In this document: piece by piece, positions 1 through 5,233 of the stretch
Layout of the letters: each line of letters starts with the position of its first letter
Position numbering within the stretch: the first letter of the stretch is position 1
Translations under genes and position numbers: made by a program
The notes under the pieces: model-generated
Seen by the model: the letters and a program-made list of their open reading frames with translations, nothing else
What the model was told of the DNA's origin: nothing
The model's database searches: none
NCBI GenBank assembly: GCA_030609215.1
Contig: JAUWCR010000112.1
Coordinates: forward strand, 1-5,233
Source of the DNA: Actinomycetes bacterium
GTDB lineage: Bacteria > Actinomycetota > Humimicrobiia > Humimicrobiales > Humimicrobiaceae
Reading direction: 5' to 3'
Length of the DNA: 5,233 nucleotides

Positions 1-15
1 ATACCATTATTATCT

Positions 16-876
16 TTATAATAATTTATCCTTAAAGATTTTAAAAAATATATCTTTGTCAAAAGTTATTAATTTCAATTTCAAATTTGATTTTTTTATT
101 TTAAAAATATCCTCTGGTTGTATATCAATATTCTTCCTTACTCCATCAACATTTAAACTGGCATTTTTATTTCTTGCCTTTATTCTAACTTTCAATTCAT
201 TTTTTGGACTTATAACAATACTTCTACTGCATAATGTATGGGCACATATAGGAGTTACAATCATTACTTCATTTTTTGGTTCAACTACAGGACCGCCTGC
301 AGATAGAGAATATGCTGTGGAGCCAGTCGGTGTTGAAATTATTACACCATCAGCCCTAAAATTCATTACAGGAAAATCATTTATTATTACTTCAACTGTT
401 ATTAATTTTGCAAACATAGTCCTATTAATAGTAAACTCATTTAAGGCAATATATGGATTATTATCATCACTTATTATTTTTTCATTTCTATATATTACTG
501 CTTCTATTAACATTCTATCTTCTATTTTATAAGTTTCTTTTAAAACATATTCTAAAGCTTTATACATATTTTCTATATTGACTTCAGCCAGAAATCCTAA
601 ATTGCCAACATTAATACCCATTATTGGAATTTCCCTTTTAAATGAATATTTAGAAGCCCTTAGGAAGGTACCATCTCCCCCAACTGATATTAATGAATCT
701 ACCTGCGAAGTAAAATCTTTCTCTAAATGTGCTGGAAGCTTGTACATATCTGGCATTTTATCGCCATCAAGTAAAAAAACATTAATTTTTTTTCCAATTA
801 AGATATCATAAATTTCCTTTGCAATACTTAATGCTCTTTTGTTTTTATTATTGGAAATTATACCTATATTTTTCAT
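16..876 (-). CDS. nadK: NAD kinase (ATP/polyphosphate-dependent NAD+ 2'-phosphorylation)
   Basis: This is a cytosolic NAD kinase, which phosphorylates NAD+ to NADP+ and so supplies the NADPH pool. The 286-residue product is a normal bacterial length. Visible family motifs, in order, are GGDGT at residues 66-70 (the Asp is the catalytic residue of the family), GINVGNLGFLAE at 87-98, the NE pair at 146-147 used for NAD binding, FRADGVIISTPTGSTAYSLS at 173-192 with the conserved TPTGSTAY loop, GGP at 194-196, and a late NVDG at 242-245. No catalytic residue is missing. The ATG lies one base after the tlyA stop (TGA-A-ATG), and no Shine-Dalgarno sequence is visible, so translation probably depends on coupling to tlyA. 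In Firmicutes and many other bacteria nadK sits between tlyA and argR/recN, which supports the call. Only 15 bases remain downstream. Confidence 0.97.
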   Translation of the reverse strand: MKNIGIISNNKNKRALSIAKEIYDILIGKKINVFLLDGDKMPDMYKLPAHLEKDFTSQVDSLISVGGDGTFLRASKYSFKREIPIMGINVGNLGFLAEVNIENMYKALEYVLKETYKIEDRMLIEAVIYRNEKIISDDNNPYIALNEFTINRTMFAKLITVEVIINDFPVMNFRADGVIISTPTGSTAYSLSAGGPVVEPKNEVMIVTPICAHTLCSRSIVISPKNELKVRIKARNKNASLNVDGVRKNIDIQPEDIFKIKKSNLKLKLITFDKDIFFKIFKDKLL

Positions 877-877
877 T

Positions 878-1708
878 TCATGTATTATTTATTGATTTAA
901 AAAAAATATGAGACTCATCTACAACTTCTTCAACTATTTTATCATAATTTTTAATTGTTTTTTCCTTTTTTATAGATTTTTTCAAATAAACCCAGTATTC
1001 AATATTTCCTTTTGTTCCTTTTAACTTTGAATAAGTTAGTTTTTTTATTTCTACTGGCTGTTTTCTAATAAAACCTATTATATCTAATAAGACTTTAGAA
1101 TGTAATTTTTTATCTTTAATTATTCCTTTTTTTTCAACTTCATCTCTTGCTATTTCAAATTGTGGTTTTATTAGTATCAAAATCTCTCCATTATCACATG
1201 TAATATCTAAAATTTTTTTAAAAATTGTTTTTACGGAAATAAAAGAAACATCCACAACGGTAAAATCAGATAAAAATGGCAATTTTTTTTTATCCAGATA
1301 TCTTACATTTGTTCTTTCTAAAATAATTACCTTTGAAGATTTTCTTAAATTCCAGGATAACTGTCCATATCCAACATCAATTGTTATTACTTTTTCTGCT
1401 CCATTTTTAATCAGAAAATCAGTGAAGCCGCCTGTTGAGGCTCCAACGTCAATTGCCTTTTTCCCGCTTATTCTAAGATCCAATTCATTAAAAACCTTTT
1501 CTATTTTTATTCCGCCTCTTGAAACATAGGGAATTTTTAAAATAATTTCTACTAAAGAATTGGAATTAACAGAGGTGCCTGGTTTATCAATTACTTTCCC
1601 ATCAATTTTAATTCTTCCTTCAAGAATTAATGCTTTTGCCAAAGTTGTCGATGGAACTAATTTCTTTTCAATTAGCAGCGATATAAGTTTTTGCCTATTA
1701 CTTTTCAA
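878..1708 (-). CDS. tlyA: TlyA family rRNA (cytidine-2'-O)-methyltransferase with N-terminal S4 domain
   Basis: This is a SAM-dependent 2'-O-methyltransferase of the TlyA (hemolysin A/YqxC) family; characterised members methylate 23S rRNA C1920 and, in some, 16S rRNA C1409. The 276-residue protein has an S4 RNA-binding domain at about 5-60 (AKALILEGRIKIDGK), a linker YVSRGG at 61-66, and a Rossmann (FtsJ-like) domain. SAM motif I is IDVGASTGGFTD (86-97), followed by DVGYGQL (111-117), VVDVSFISV (151-159), LIKPQFE (179-185) and the C-terminal KGTKGNIEYWVYL (230-242). A lysine-rich tail follows. The start codon is TTG at 1708; an in-frame TAG lies three codons upstream with no other start between, and the S4 domain begins within a few residues, so this start is close to forced. 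The TTG overlaps the ispA stop (TTGA), indicating translational coupling. The S4 start is slightly divergent (RQKLISLL where RxRLDxxL is usual). Whether it methylates one or both rRNAs cannot be read here. Confidence 0.95.
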   Translation of the reverse strand: MKSNRQKLISLLIEKKLVPSTTLAKALILEGRIKIDGKVIDKPGTSVNSNSLVEIILKIPYVSRGGIKIEKVFNELDLRISGKKAIDVGASTGGFTDFLIKNGAEKVITIDVGYGQLSWNLRKSSKVIILERTNVRYLDKKKLPFLSDFTVVDVSFISVKTIFKKILDITCDNGEILILIKPQFEIARDEVEKKGIIKDKKLHSKVLLDIIGFIRKQPVEIKKLTYSKLKGTKGNIEYWVYLKKSIKKEKTIKNYDKIVEEVVDESHIFFKSINNT

Positions 1709-2613
1709 GTTTTTCTAGTGAGTAAAAATTTGGTAATATTTGCTAACTCTATACAATCTATATCCATGCTACTTAATATTTCTAAAGCTCTTTCTATATT
1801 TCCTTCAGCAATTTCTTTTGATTTCTTAATTCCCCAAATGCTTGGGAAAGTATTTTTTTTCTGTTTTTTATCTTTTCCAACTGTTTTGCCTGCTTCTTCC
1901 TTACTTGAAGATATGTCTAGAATATCATCAGTTATTTGAAAGGCTATTCCAATGTTTTTAGAAAATTCTGTTAATTTATCAAGATTATTTTTTCTTGCTT
2001 TACTTAATATTGCACCACACCTAACAGAAGCTGTTATTAGCTTGCCAGTTTTGTTTTCATGCATATAATTAAGTTTTTCCTTTGTTATTTTTTTTCCAGT
2101 ATAAAAAACATCAACTATCTGACCAGCAACCATACCTAGTGCACCTGTAGCACTTATAATTTCATTTAAGATTTTCAATTTTTTTCCAGGTTCAGCTTTC
2201 TGATAATCAAAAATAATATTAAAAGCTTCTGCGAACAGGGCATCGCCTGTAAGTATTGCAATATCTTCGCCAAAAACTCTGTGGCATGTTGGTCTCCCTC
2301 TTCGTAAGTTATCATTATCAATTGAAGGCAGGTCATCGTGTATTAGAGAATATGTATGTATAAATTCTATTGCACAAGCTGTTGGGAATACATTTTCATA
2401 ATCATTGCCAAGACTTTTTGCTGTTAAAAGGCACAATATGGGCCTAAATCTCTTGCCTCCATTTTTAATACTATAGTTAATTGCTTTCCTCAATATATCC
2501 GGGCTTTTTTCATATCTCTTTAAATAATAATTCAGTTTTTCATTAACTTTCTTTATTAATAAATTAGGATATAAAACCTTTGACGAATTATTAATTTTAT
2601 TTAAACTAAACAT
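1705..2613 (-). CDS. ispA: Polyprenyl (farnesyl/geranylgeranyl) diphosphate synthase, IspA type
   Basis: This is a trans-prenyl diphosphate synthase that condenses isopentenyl diphosphate with allylic diphosphates, probably making the C15 (or C20) precursor for undecaprenyl carriers and quinones. At 302 residues it is a usual length. The motifs are GGKRFRP at 52-58 (IPP binding), the first Asp-rich motif DDLPSID at 93-99 followed by LRRGRPT at 103-109, GMVAGQIVD at 160-168, NKTGKLI at 187-193, and the second Asp-rich motif DDILD at 229-233 with GKD at 246-248. The two extra residues in the first Asp motif (DDx4D) and the preceding HTYSLIHDD resemble E. coli IspA (type II FPP synthase), with Tyr88 five residues before the motif; this favours a short product, though chain length is inference. 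The ATG at 2613 follows an in-frame TAA two codons upstream, so no longer form is possible. There is no clear Shine-Dalgarno. The Firmicutes neighbours xseB and dxs are absent. Confidence 0.95.
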   Translation of the reverse strand: MFSLNKINNSSKVLYPNLLIKKVNEKLNYYLKRYEKSPDILRKAINYSIKNGGKRFRPILCLLTAKSLGNDYENVFPTACAIEFIHTYSLIHDDLPSIDNDNLRRGRPTCHRVFGEDIAILTGDALFAEAFNIIFDYQKAEPGKKLKILNEIISATGALGMVAGQIVDVFYTGKKITKEKLNYMHENKTGKLITASVRCGAILSKARKNNLDKLTEFSKNIGIAFQITDDILDISSSKEEAGKTVGKDKKQKKNTFPSIWGIKKSKEIAEGNIERALEILSSMDIDCIELANITKFLLTRKT

Positions 2614-2652
2614 AATTTTTTAGCATTTAAATTTGTAAATTCTCTTTTAATT

Positions 2653-2671
2653 ATTACATGAAATCTGTAAT
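2653..2671. repeat. Short inverted repeat in the nusB-ispA gap
   Basis: ATTACA (2653-2658) and TGTAAT (2666-2671) form a 6-bp stem with a 7-base loop in the 81-base gap. A T-run follows it on the plus strand only, so it would terminate, if anything, in the direction opposite to all the genes. With one G-C pair it is very weak. The remainder of the gap is AT-rich with no clear promoter; an AATAAT preceded by TGT on the minus strand is a poor -10 candidate without a -35. Confidence 0.25.
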
Positions 2672-2694
2672 TTTTTATTTTTGTATTAATTAAA

Positions 2695-3102
2695 TTAATC
2701 TTTAATATCTACTAAAATCTTTCCAAGTATTCCATTTATGAATTTTGGTGTGTCTTTCTTTTGGCCAAGCTTTTTAGCAATTTCTATAGCTTCATCAACC
2801 GATACTTTCAAGGGTATATCGTCCACGTATACCATCTCGTAAATAGCTACCCTTAAAATATTTCTATCTATAATAGCAATTCTTTCAATAGTCCAATTTT
2901 TAACAACTTTTTTTATAATATCATCAATTTCTTTCTTATGCTTGCATACGCCTAATACTAGCCTGGTAGTGAAATCATCATATTTTTTACCAAACAATTT
3001 TTCATTATTTAAAATTTCTATTATATCCTTATTTAAAAGATCAGTTTGGTATAATAGGATTATAGCTCTTTCCCTGCTTTTCCTTCTTGTAGTTTTAACC
3101 AT
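2695..3102 (-). CDS. nusB: Transcription antitermination factor NusB
   Basis: NusB is a small all-helical RNA-binding protein. With S10 (NusE) it binds the boxA sequence of rRNA leader transcripts and promotes antitermination and rRNA maturation. The 135-residue product has the normal family length. It starts with the basic stretch TTRRKSRERAIILLYQTD (residues 4-21), matching the conserved RRxARExALQxLYQ start. It then has NWTIERIAIIDRNILRVAIYE at 69-89, IPLKVSVDEAIEIAKKLG at 96-113 and KFINGILGKI at 120-129, the classic C-terminal NusB signatures. The ATG at 3102 follows an in-frame TAG three codons upstream, so the start is well bounded. Upstream spacing from efp is 94 bases. In Bacillus nusB lies further from efp, with accBC and an Asp23-family gene between; here it follows efp directly. 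No good Shine-Dalgarno is seen. Confidence 0.96.
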   Translation of the reverse strand: MVKTTRRKSRERAIILLYQTDLLNKDIIEILNNEKLFGKKYDDFTTRLVLGVCKHKKEIDDIIKKVVKNWTIERIAIIDRNILRVAIYEMVYVDDIPLKVSVDEAIEIAKKLGQKKDTPKFINGILGKILVDIKD

Positions 3103-3123
3103 AATCAGCTACTAAACATATAA

Positions 3124-3138
3124 TTGCTATGTTGCTAT
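3124..3138. repeat. Two tandem copies of TTGCTAT (8-base period) upstream of nusB
   Basis: TTGCTAT occurs at 3124-3130 and again at 3132-3138 (ATAGCAA on the coding strand) in the 94-base gap between efp and nusB, ending about 20 bases before the nusB ATG. With only two short copies it may be chance or a small duplication. The same gap holds an AATTCT/AGAATT inverted repeat (3148-3153 and 3164-3169, 10-base loop). No good promoter or terminator is seen there. Confidence 0.35.
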
Positions 3139-3196
3139 TCTCTGTATAATTCTTTTTCTTTATAGAATTTTCATACCTTAAAAATATGGTACAAGA

Positions 3197-3757
3197 TCAC
3201 TTGTTTACCCTTGCGATATACTCGCCTGACCTTGTATCTATTTTAACTATATCACCTTCATTTATAAATAAAGGCACTTGTATTTTTGCTCCAGTCTCTA
3301 TTTCTGCTGGTTTTAAACTTGCACTTACAGTATCTCCCTTAACACCTGGCTCAGTTTTCATTACTTTTGCTTCAATAAAAATAGGAAGATTAATTGATAT
3401 AGGATTTTCTTTATAAAATTGTATTGTAACTTCTATATTTTCCAATAAAAATTTCTTATTATCTCCAATCTGTTCCTCATTTAATGGAATTTGCTCATAT
3501 GTTTTACTGTCCATAAAAATATAATGTTCATCCTTGTACAAATACTGCATTTTCTTGGTTTCCAAAATAGCCTGTTCCATTTTCTCGCCGGCTCTAAATG
3601 TTTTGTCAATAATAGAACCATTATTCAAATTTTTTAATTTTGTTCTAACAAATGCTCCACCTTTGCCAGGCTTAACATGCTGGAAATATAAAATCTCATA
3701 TAATGTATCTTCGTAATTTATGGTTTTTCCTTTTTTAAAGTCGTTACTACTTATCAT
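3197..3757 (-). CDS. efp: Translation elongation factor P
   Basis: EF-P binds between the P and E sites of ribosomes stalled on polyproline motifs and stimulates peptide bond formation. The 186-residue product is full length with three beta-barrel domains: an N-terminal KOW-like domain at about 1-63, a central OB domain at about 67-126 and a C-terminal OB domain at about 130-185. The functional loop reads HVKPGKGGAF at 27-36, with Lys32 at the tip; this equals Lys32 in Bacillus subtilis EF-P, which carries a 5-aminopentanol modification. The C-terminal family signature is visible as LKPAEIETGAKIQVPLFINEGD at 148-169, ending in DTRSGEYIARV. No modifying enzyme (EpmA, EarP or YmfI type) is encoded here. 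The start ATG has the clearest ribosome binding site in the window (AGGA, 6-base spacing). The preceding peptidase gene is a conserved neighbour. Confidence 0.97.
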   Translation of the reverse strand: MISSNDFKKGKTINYEDTLYEILYFQHVKPGKGGAFVRTKLKNLNNGSIIDKTFRAGEKMEQAILETKKMQYLYKDEHYIFMDSKTYEQIPLNEEQIGDNKKFLLENIEVTIQFYKENPISINLPIFIEAKVMKTEPGVKGDTVSASLKPAEIETGAKIQVPLFINEGDIVKIDTRSGEYIARVNK

Positions 3758-3763
3758 TATTAT

Positions 3764-3767
3764 TCCT
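3764..3767 (-). promoter_or_regulatory. Ribosome binding site of efp
   Basis: On the minus strand TTTAGGAA precedes the efp ATG, with the AGGA core placed 6 bases upstream. It is the only start in this window with a convincing purine-rich Shine-Dalgarno core, and it supports the efp start at 3757. The other genes have weak or no such match, so efp may be translated more strongly, as expected for an abundant factor (inference). Confidence 0.65.
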
Positions 3768-3800
3768 AAATTTAAAATTTATTATTATCTTTTTTTACTG

Positions 3801-3811
3801 ATTATATTATA
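3801..3811 (-). promoter_or_regulatory. Possible -10 element(s) of an efp promoter
   Basis: On the minus strand the gap between the peptidase gene and efp contains TATAATATAAT, two overlapping perfect sigma-70 -10 hexamers about 45-55 bases before the efp ATG. The only -35 candidate is poor (TTAGAA, 19 bases upstream of the first hexamer, inside the end of the peptidase gene). The position would leave a short 5' leader containing the AGGA site. In DNA this AT-rich such hexamers occur often by chance, so this is a suggestion only. Confidence 0.3.
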
Positions 3812-3827
3812 GTACTTACTTACTATA
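3808..3827. repeat. Perfect 7-bp inverted repeat directly after the peptidase stop codon
   Basis: The arms TATAGTA (3808-3814) and TACTATA (3821-3827) are perfectly complementary around a 6-base loop. The structure abuts the peptidase stop codon (3828-3830) and partly overlaps the possible efp -10 element. Read on the minus strand it is followed by ATATAATCAG and not by a U-run, and it has a single G-C pair, so it does not look like an intrinsic terminator. It could be a weak 3'-end hairpin or an operator-like palindrome; function is unknown. Confidence 0.4.
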
Positions 3828-4949
3828 TTATTCTAATTCTATTAATATTTTTGAAGATTTATAAAGATTTTTTATACCATTTTTCTTAACAATTACTAAA
3901 TCTTCAATCCTAATTCCGCCAAAATTTTCAATATATATTCCTGGTTCTATGGTTATAACCATATTCTCTTTAAGAATTGTTTTTTCACTTACTCCAATTC
4001 TTGGCTTCTCGTGTACCTCAATTCCTACTCCATGCCCTAAACCATGACCAAAATTTCTGCCATATCCTTTTGATTTTATAAAATTTCGTGCTTTTTTATC
4101 TAAATCAGCACATGTTATACCTTCTCTGCAATTATCCAGAGAAATATTTTGTGCTTCTAAAACTATATCATAAATTTTTTTAAATCTGGAATAGTTTTTA
4201 TATTCCCCATTTAGAATAGTTCTTGTAATATCTGAGCAGTAATTATCAAATCTTGCACCAAAATCTAAAAGTATTATTCCATTACCTATTTTTTTTCTTG
4301 AAGGTAAATAATGCGGCAATGAAGAATACTCATTATTCGCTACCACTGGATCAAATGAACTTCCCTCAGCATCAAAGCTAATCATTTTGCTTTTAATCTC
4401 GTTTGCAAGTTCAATTTCAGTAAATTTATTTAATACTGATGACTTAAAGTTAATAATATAATTAAATACTTTATCAACAACACTGCAGGCTTTTTCTATT
4501 TTATATAGTTCAATATCATCCTTTACTACTCTTAAATTTTCTACCGCATCAATAACACTTATTAATTTTTTATTTTGATTACTCAAATATTTCTCTAATT
4601 TTTTAAAATCTTCATGATTTATATTTTGGCCATCAACTCCTATAATTTTTTCATTATAATCTATTAATATTTCTGCCAGTTTCTTATACTTATTTTTATT
4701 ATACTGAATAACTTTCAAATCATTCAATCTAACAGTTTTTTTTGCTTGCTCTAAATAGATGAAATTAACAAGTAGATATAAATCATTATCTATAAGTAAT
4801 AAAATGCTTTCAGAATCTTTACCATAAAATCCAGTCAAATAAAATATATTTTCATCTTTTAATATTATTAAATTACTGGAACTAAAATTTTTATTTTCTA
4901 ATTCTTTTTTTAACTTATATATTCTTGATTTATAATATTTTTCTACCAT
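3828..4949 (-). CDS. M24 family Xaa-Pro peptidase (aminopeptidase P / prolidase-like)
   Basis: This is a cytosolic metallopeptidase of the pita-bread fold that removes residues preceding proline. With the ATG at 4949 it has 373 residues, like the short Firmicutes YqhT/PepQ proteins. An N-terminal creatinase-like domain covers about 1-135 and the catalytic domain about 145-370. The five dinuclear metal ligands are visible: Asp229 in LLDFGA, Asp240 in CSDITRT, His306 in HGLGHGVG, Glu335 in TIEPG and Glu349 in RIEDLV. His302, and His313 in EVHEKP, match the other active-site histidines. No signal peptide is seen. A TTG directly precedes the ATG and could add one residue; the ATG is preferred by codon, as no Shine-Dalgarno distinguishes them. 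Position between aroQ and efp is a conserved Firmicutes arrangement. Aminopeptidase P (tri- or longer peptides) and prolidase (dipeptides) cannot be separated by motifs here, so no symbol is given. Confidence 0.94.
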   Translation of the reverse strand: MVEKYYKSRIYKLKKELENKNFSSSNLIILKDENIFYLTGFYGKDSESILLLIDNDLYLLVNFIYLEQAKKTVRLNDLKVIQYNKNKYKKLAEILIDYNEKIIGVDGQNINHEDFKKLEKYLSNQNKKLISVIDAVENLRVVKDDIELYKIEKACSVVDKVFNYIINFKSSVLNKFTEIELANEIKSKMISFDAEGSSFDPVVANNEYSSLPHYLPSRKKIGNGIILLDFGARFDNYCSDITRTILNGEYKNYSRFKKIYDIVLEAQNISLDNCREGITCADLDKKARNFIKSKGYGRNFGHGLGHGVGIEVHEKPRIGVSEKTILKENMVITIEPGIYIENFGGIRIEDLVIVKKNGIKNLYKSSKILIELE

Positions 4950-5022
4950 CAATTTAAATATATTTTTGTATTAAAATAATCATGAGTTTAAAAATGTATA
5001 TTTATCTTATGTTCTTTTTTAA

Positions 5023-5233
5023 CTATTCATTTAATTCAGCTATATAGATTAGAGCTAATTTATATACATCTAGTCCAAACCCGCTTAATATACCTATAGC
5101 TGCTGGCGAAATAACAGATTTAGATCTCCATTCCTCTCTTGAATATATATTTGAGATATGAACTTCTATGGTTGAAATTTTACTTGATACTATGGCATCA
5201 TGAATGCTATAACTATAATGAGTAAGTGCACCA
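5023..5233 (-). CDS. aroQ: 3-dehydroquinate dehydratase, type II (partial, C-terminal part)
   Basis: The reading frame enters from the right edge and ends with TAG at 5023-5025, giving 69 visible residues, about the C-terminal half of a family that is usually around 145-150 residues. The enzyme converts 3-dehydroquinate to 3-dehydroshikimate in the shikimate pathway and forms a cytosolic dodecamer. Family motifs are GALTHYSYSIHDAI at the left of the fragment (the conserved NxGAxTHxS region), EVHISNIYSREEWR at residues 23-36 of the fragment with the catalytic His and the substrate-binding ISN and Arg, then SVISPAAIGILSGFGLDVYKLAL. The N-terminal part with the catalytic Tyr lies outside the window. 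It is followed by the Xaa-Pro peptidase after 73 bases, the same order as yqhS-yqhT in Bacillus subtilis. Confidence 0.95.
   Translation of the reverse strand, partial: GALTHYSYSIHDAIVSSKISTIEVHISNIYSREEWRSKSVISPAAIGILSGFGLDVYKLALIYIAELNE

Noticed and set aside
1..15. An ATG on the minus strand at 5-7, eight bases after the nadK stop, could start the next gene (argR or recN by usual gene order).
   Set aside because: Only two codons lie inside the window and no strong ribosome binding site precedes it, so no gene can be supported.
56..532. Open frame of 158 codons on the plus strand opposite nadK.
   Set aside because: It is the antisense shadow of the strongly conserved nadK frame, reads as low-complexity hydrophobic sequence and has no family motif. 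The other plus-strand frames (578-811, 1691-1939, 3186-3416, 3534-3716) were rejected for the same reason.
16..2613. Possibility that the ispA-tlyA-nadK block is a novel or mobile system.
   Set aside because: All three are full-length, motif-complete housekeeping enzymes in a known conserved order, with no integrase, transposase, repeats or composition shift around them.
2614..2694. Possible intrinsic terminator between nusB and ispA.
   Set aside because: The only hairpin has a 6-bp AU-rich stem and its T-run lies on the wrong strand for these genes.
3143..3150. Plus-strand TGTATAAT resembling a -10 element directed antisense into efp.
   Set aside because: The spacing to any -35-like sequence is poor, there is no gene to drive on that strand, and such hexamers are common in DNA this AT-rich.
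4950..5022. Possible promoter or terminator in the aroQ-peptidase gap.
   Set aside because: The 73 bases are AT-rich but show no paired -35/-10, no stable stem with a U-run and no Shine-Dalgarno before the peptidase start.

Overview
This window is ordinary AT-rich bacterial chromosome: six complete genes and one partial gene, all on the minus strand, filling about 90% of it. Read in the direction of transcription (right to left) the order is aroQ (3' end only), an M24-family Xaa-Pro peptidase, efp, nusB, an ispA-type polyprenyl diphosphate synthase, tlyA and nadK. Every gene was identified by translated family motifs, and all catalytic residues I looked for are present. I found no mobile element, tRNA, rRNA, CRISPR array or defence-like gene, and no convincing new system.

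Organism: the gene order is a shortened form of the aroQ-pepQ-efp-...-nusB-...-ispA-...-tlyA-...-recN neighbourhood known from Bacillus and Clostridia. EF-P carries a Bacillus-like KPGKGGAF loop. Genes that often lie between these in Firmicutes (spoIIIA, accBC, the Asp23 family, xseA/xseB, dxs) are missing. The DNA is very AT-rich, roughly a quarter to 30% G+C by eye. TGA ends three genes and Trp is encoded by TGG, so this is not the Mollicutes code. A Firmicutes or Firmicutes-like bacterium (for example a clostridial relative or an Atribacterota-type lineage), possibly non-sporulating or with a compact genome, fits best. The taxonomy is inference.

Layout: the left third (16-2613) is a tightly coupled block, ispA-tlyA-nadK, with a 4-base TTGA overlap and then a 1-base gap. 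The right part (2614-5233) has nusB, efp, the peptidase and aroQ separated by 70-94 base gaps. These gaps hold short AU-rich inverted or direct repeats and one plausible -10 element, but no strong terminator, so readthrough along the whole cluster is plausible.

The genes are housekeeping functions rather than one pathway: aromatic amino acid precursor synthesis (AroQ), peptide turnover (peptidase), translation through proline-rich motifs (EF-P), rRNA transcription antitermination (NusB), isoprenoid chain elongation (IspA), rRNA 2'-O-methylation (TlyA) and NADP synthesis (NadK). Translation and ribosome biogenesis (EF-P, NusB, TlyA) is the main shared theme.
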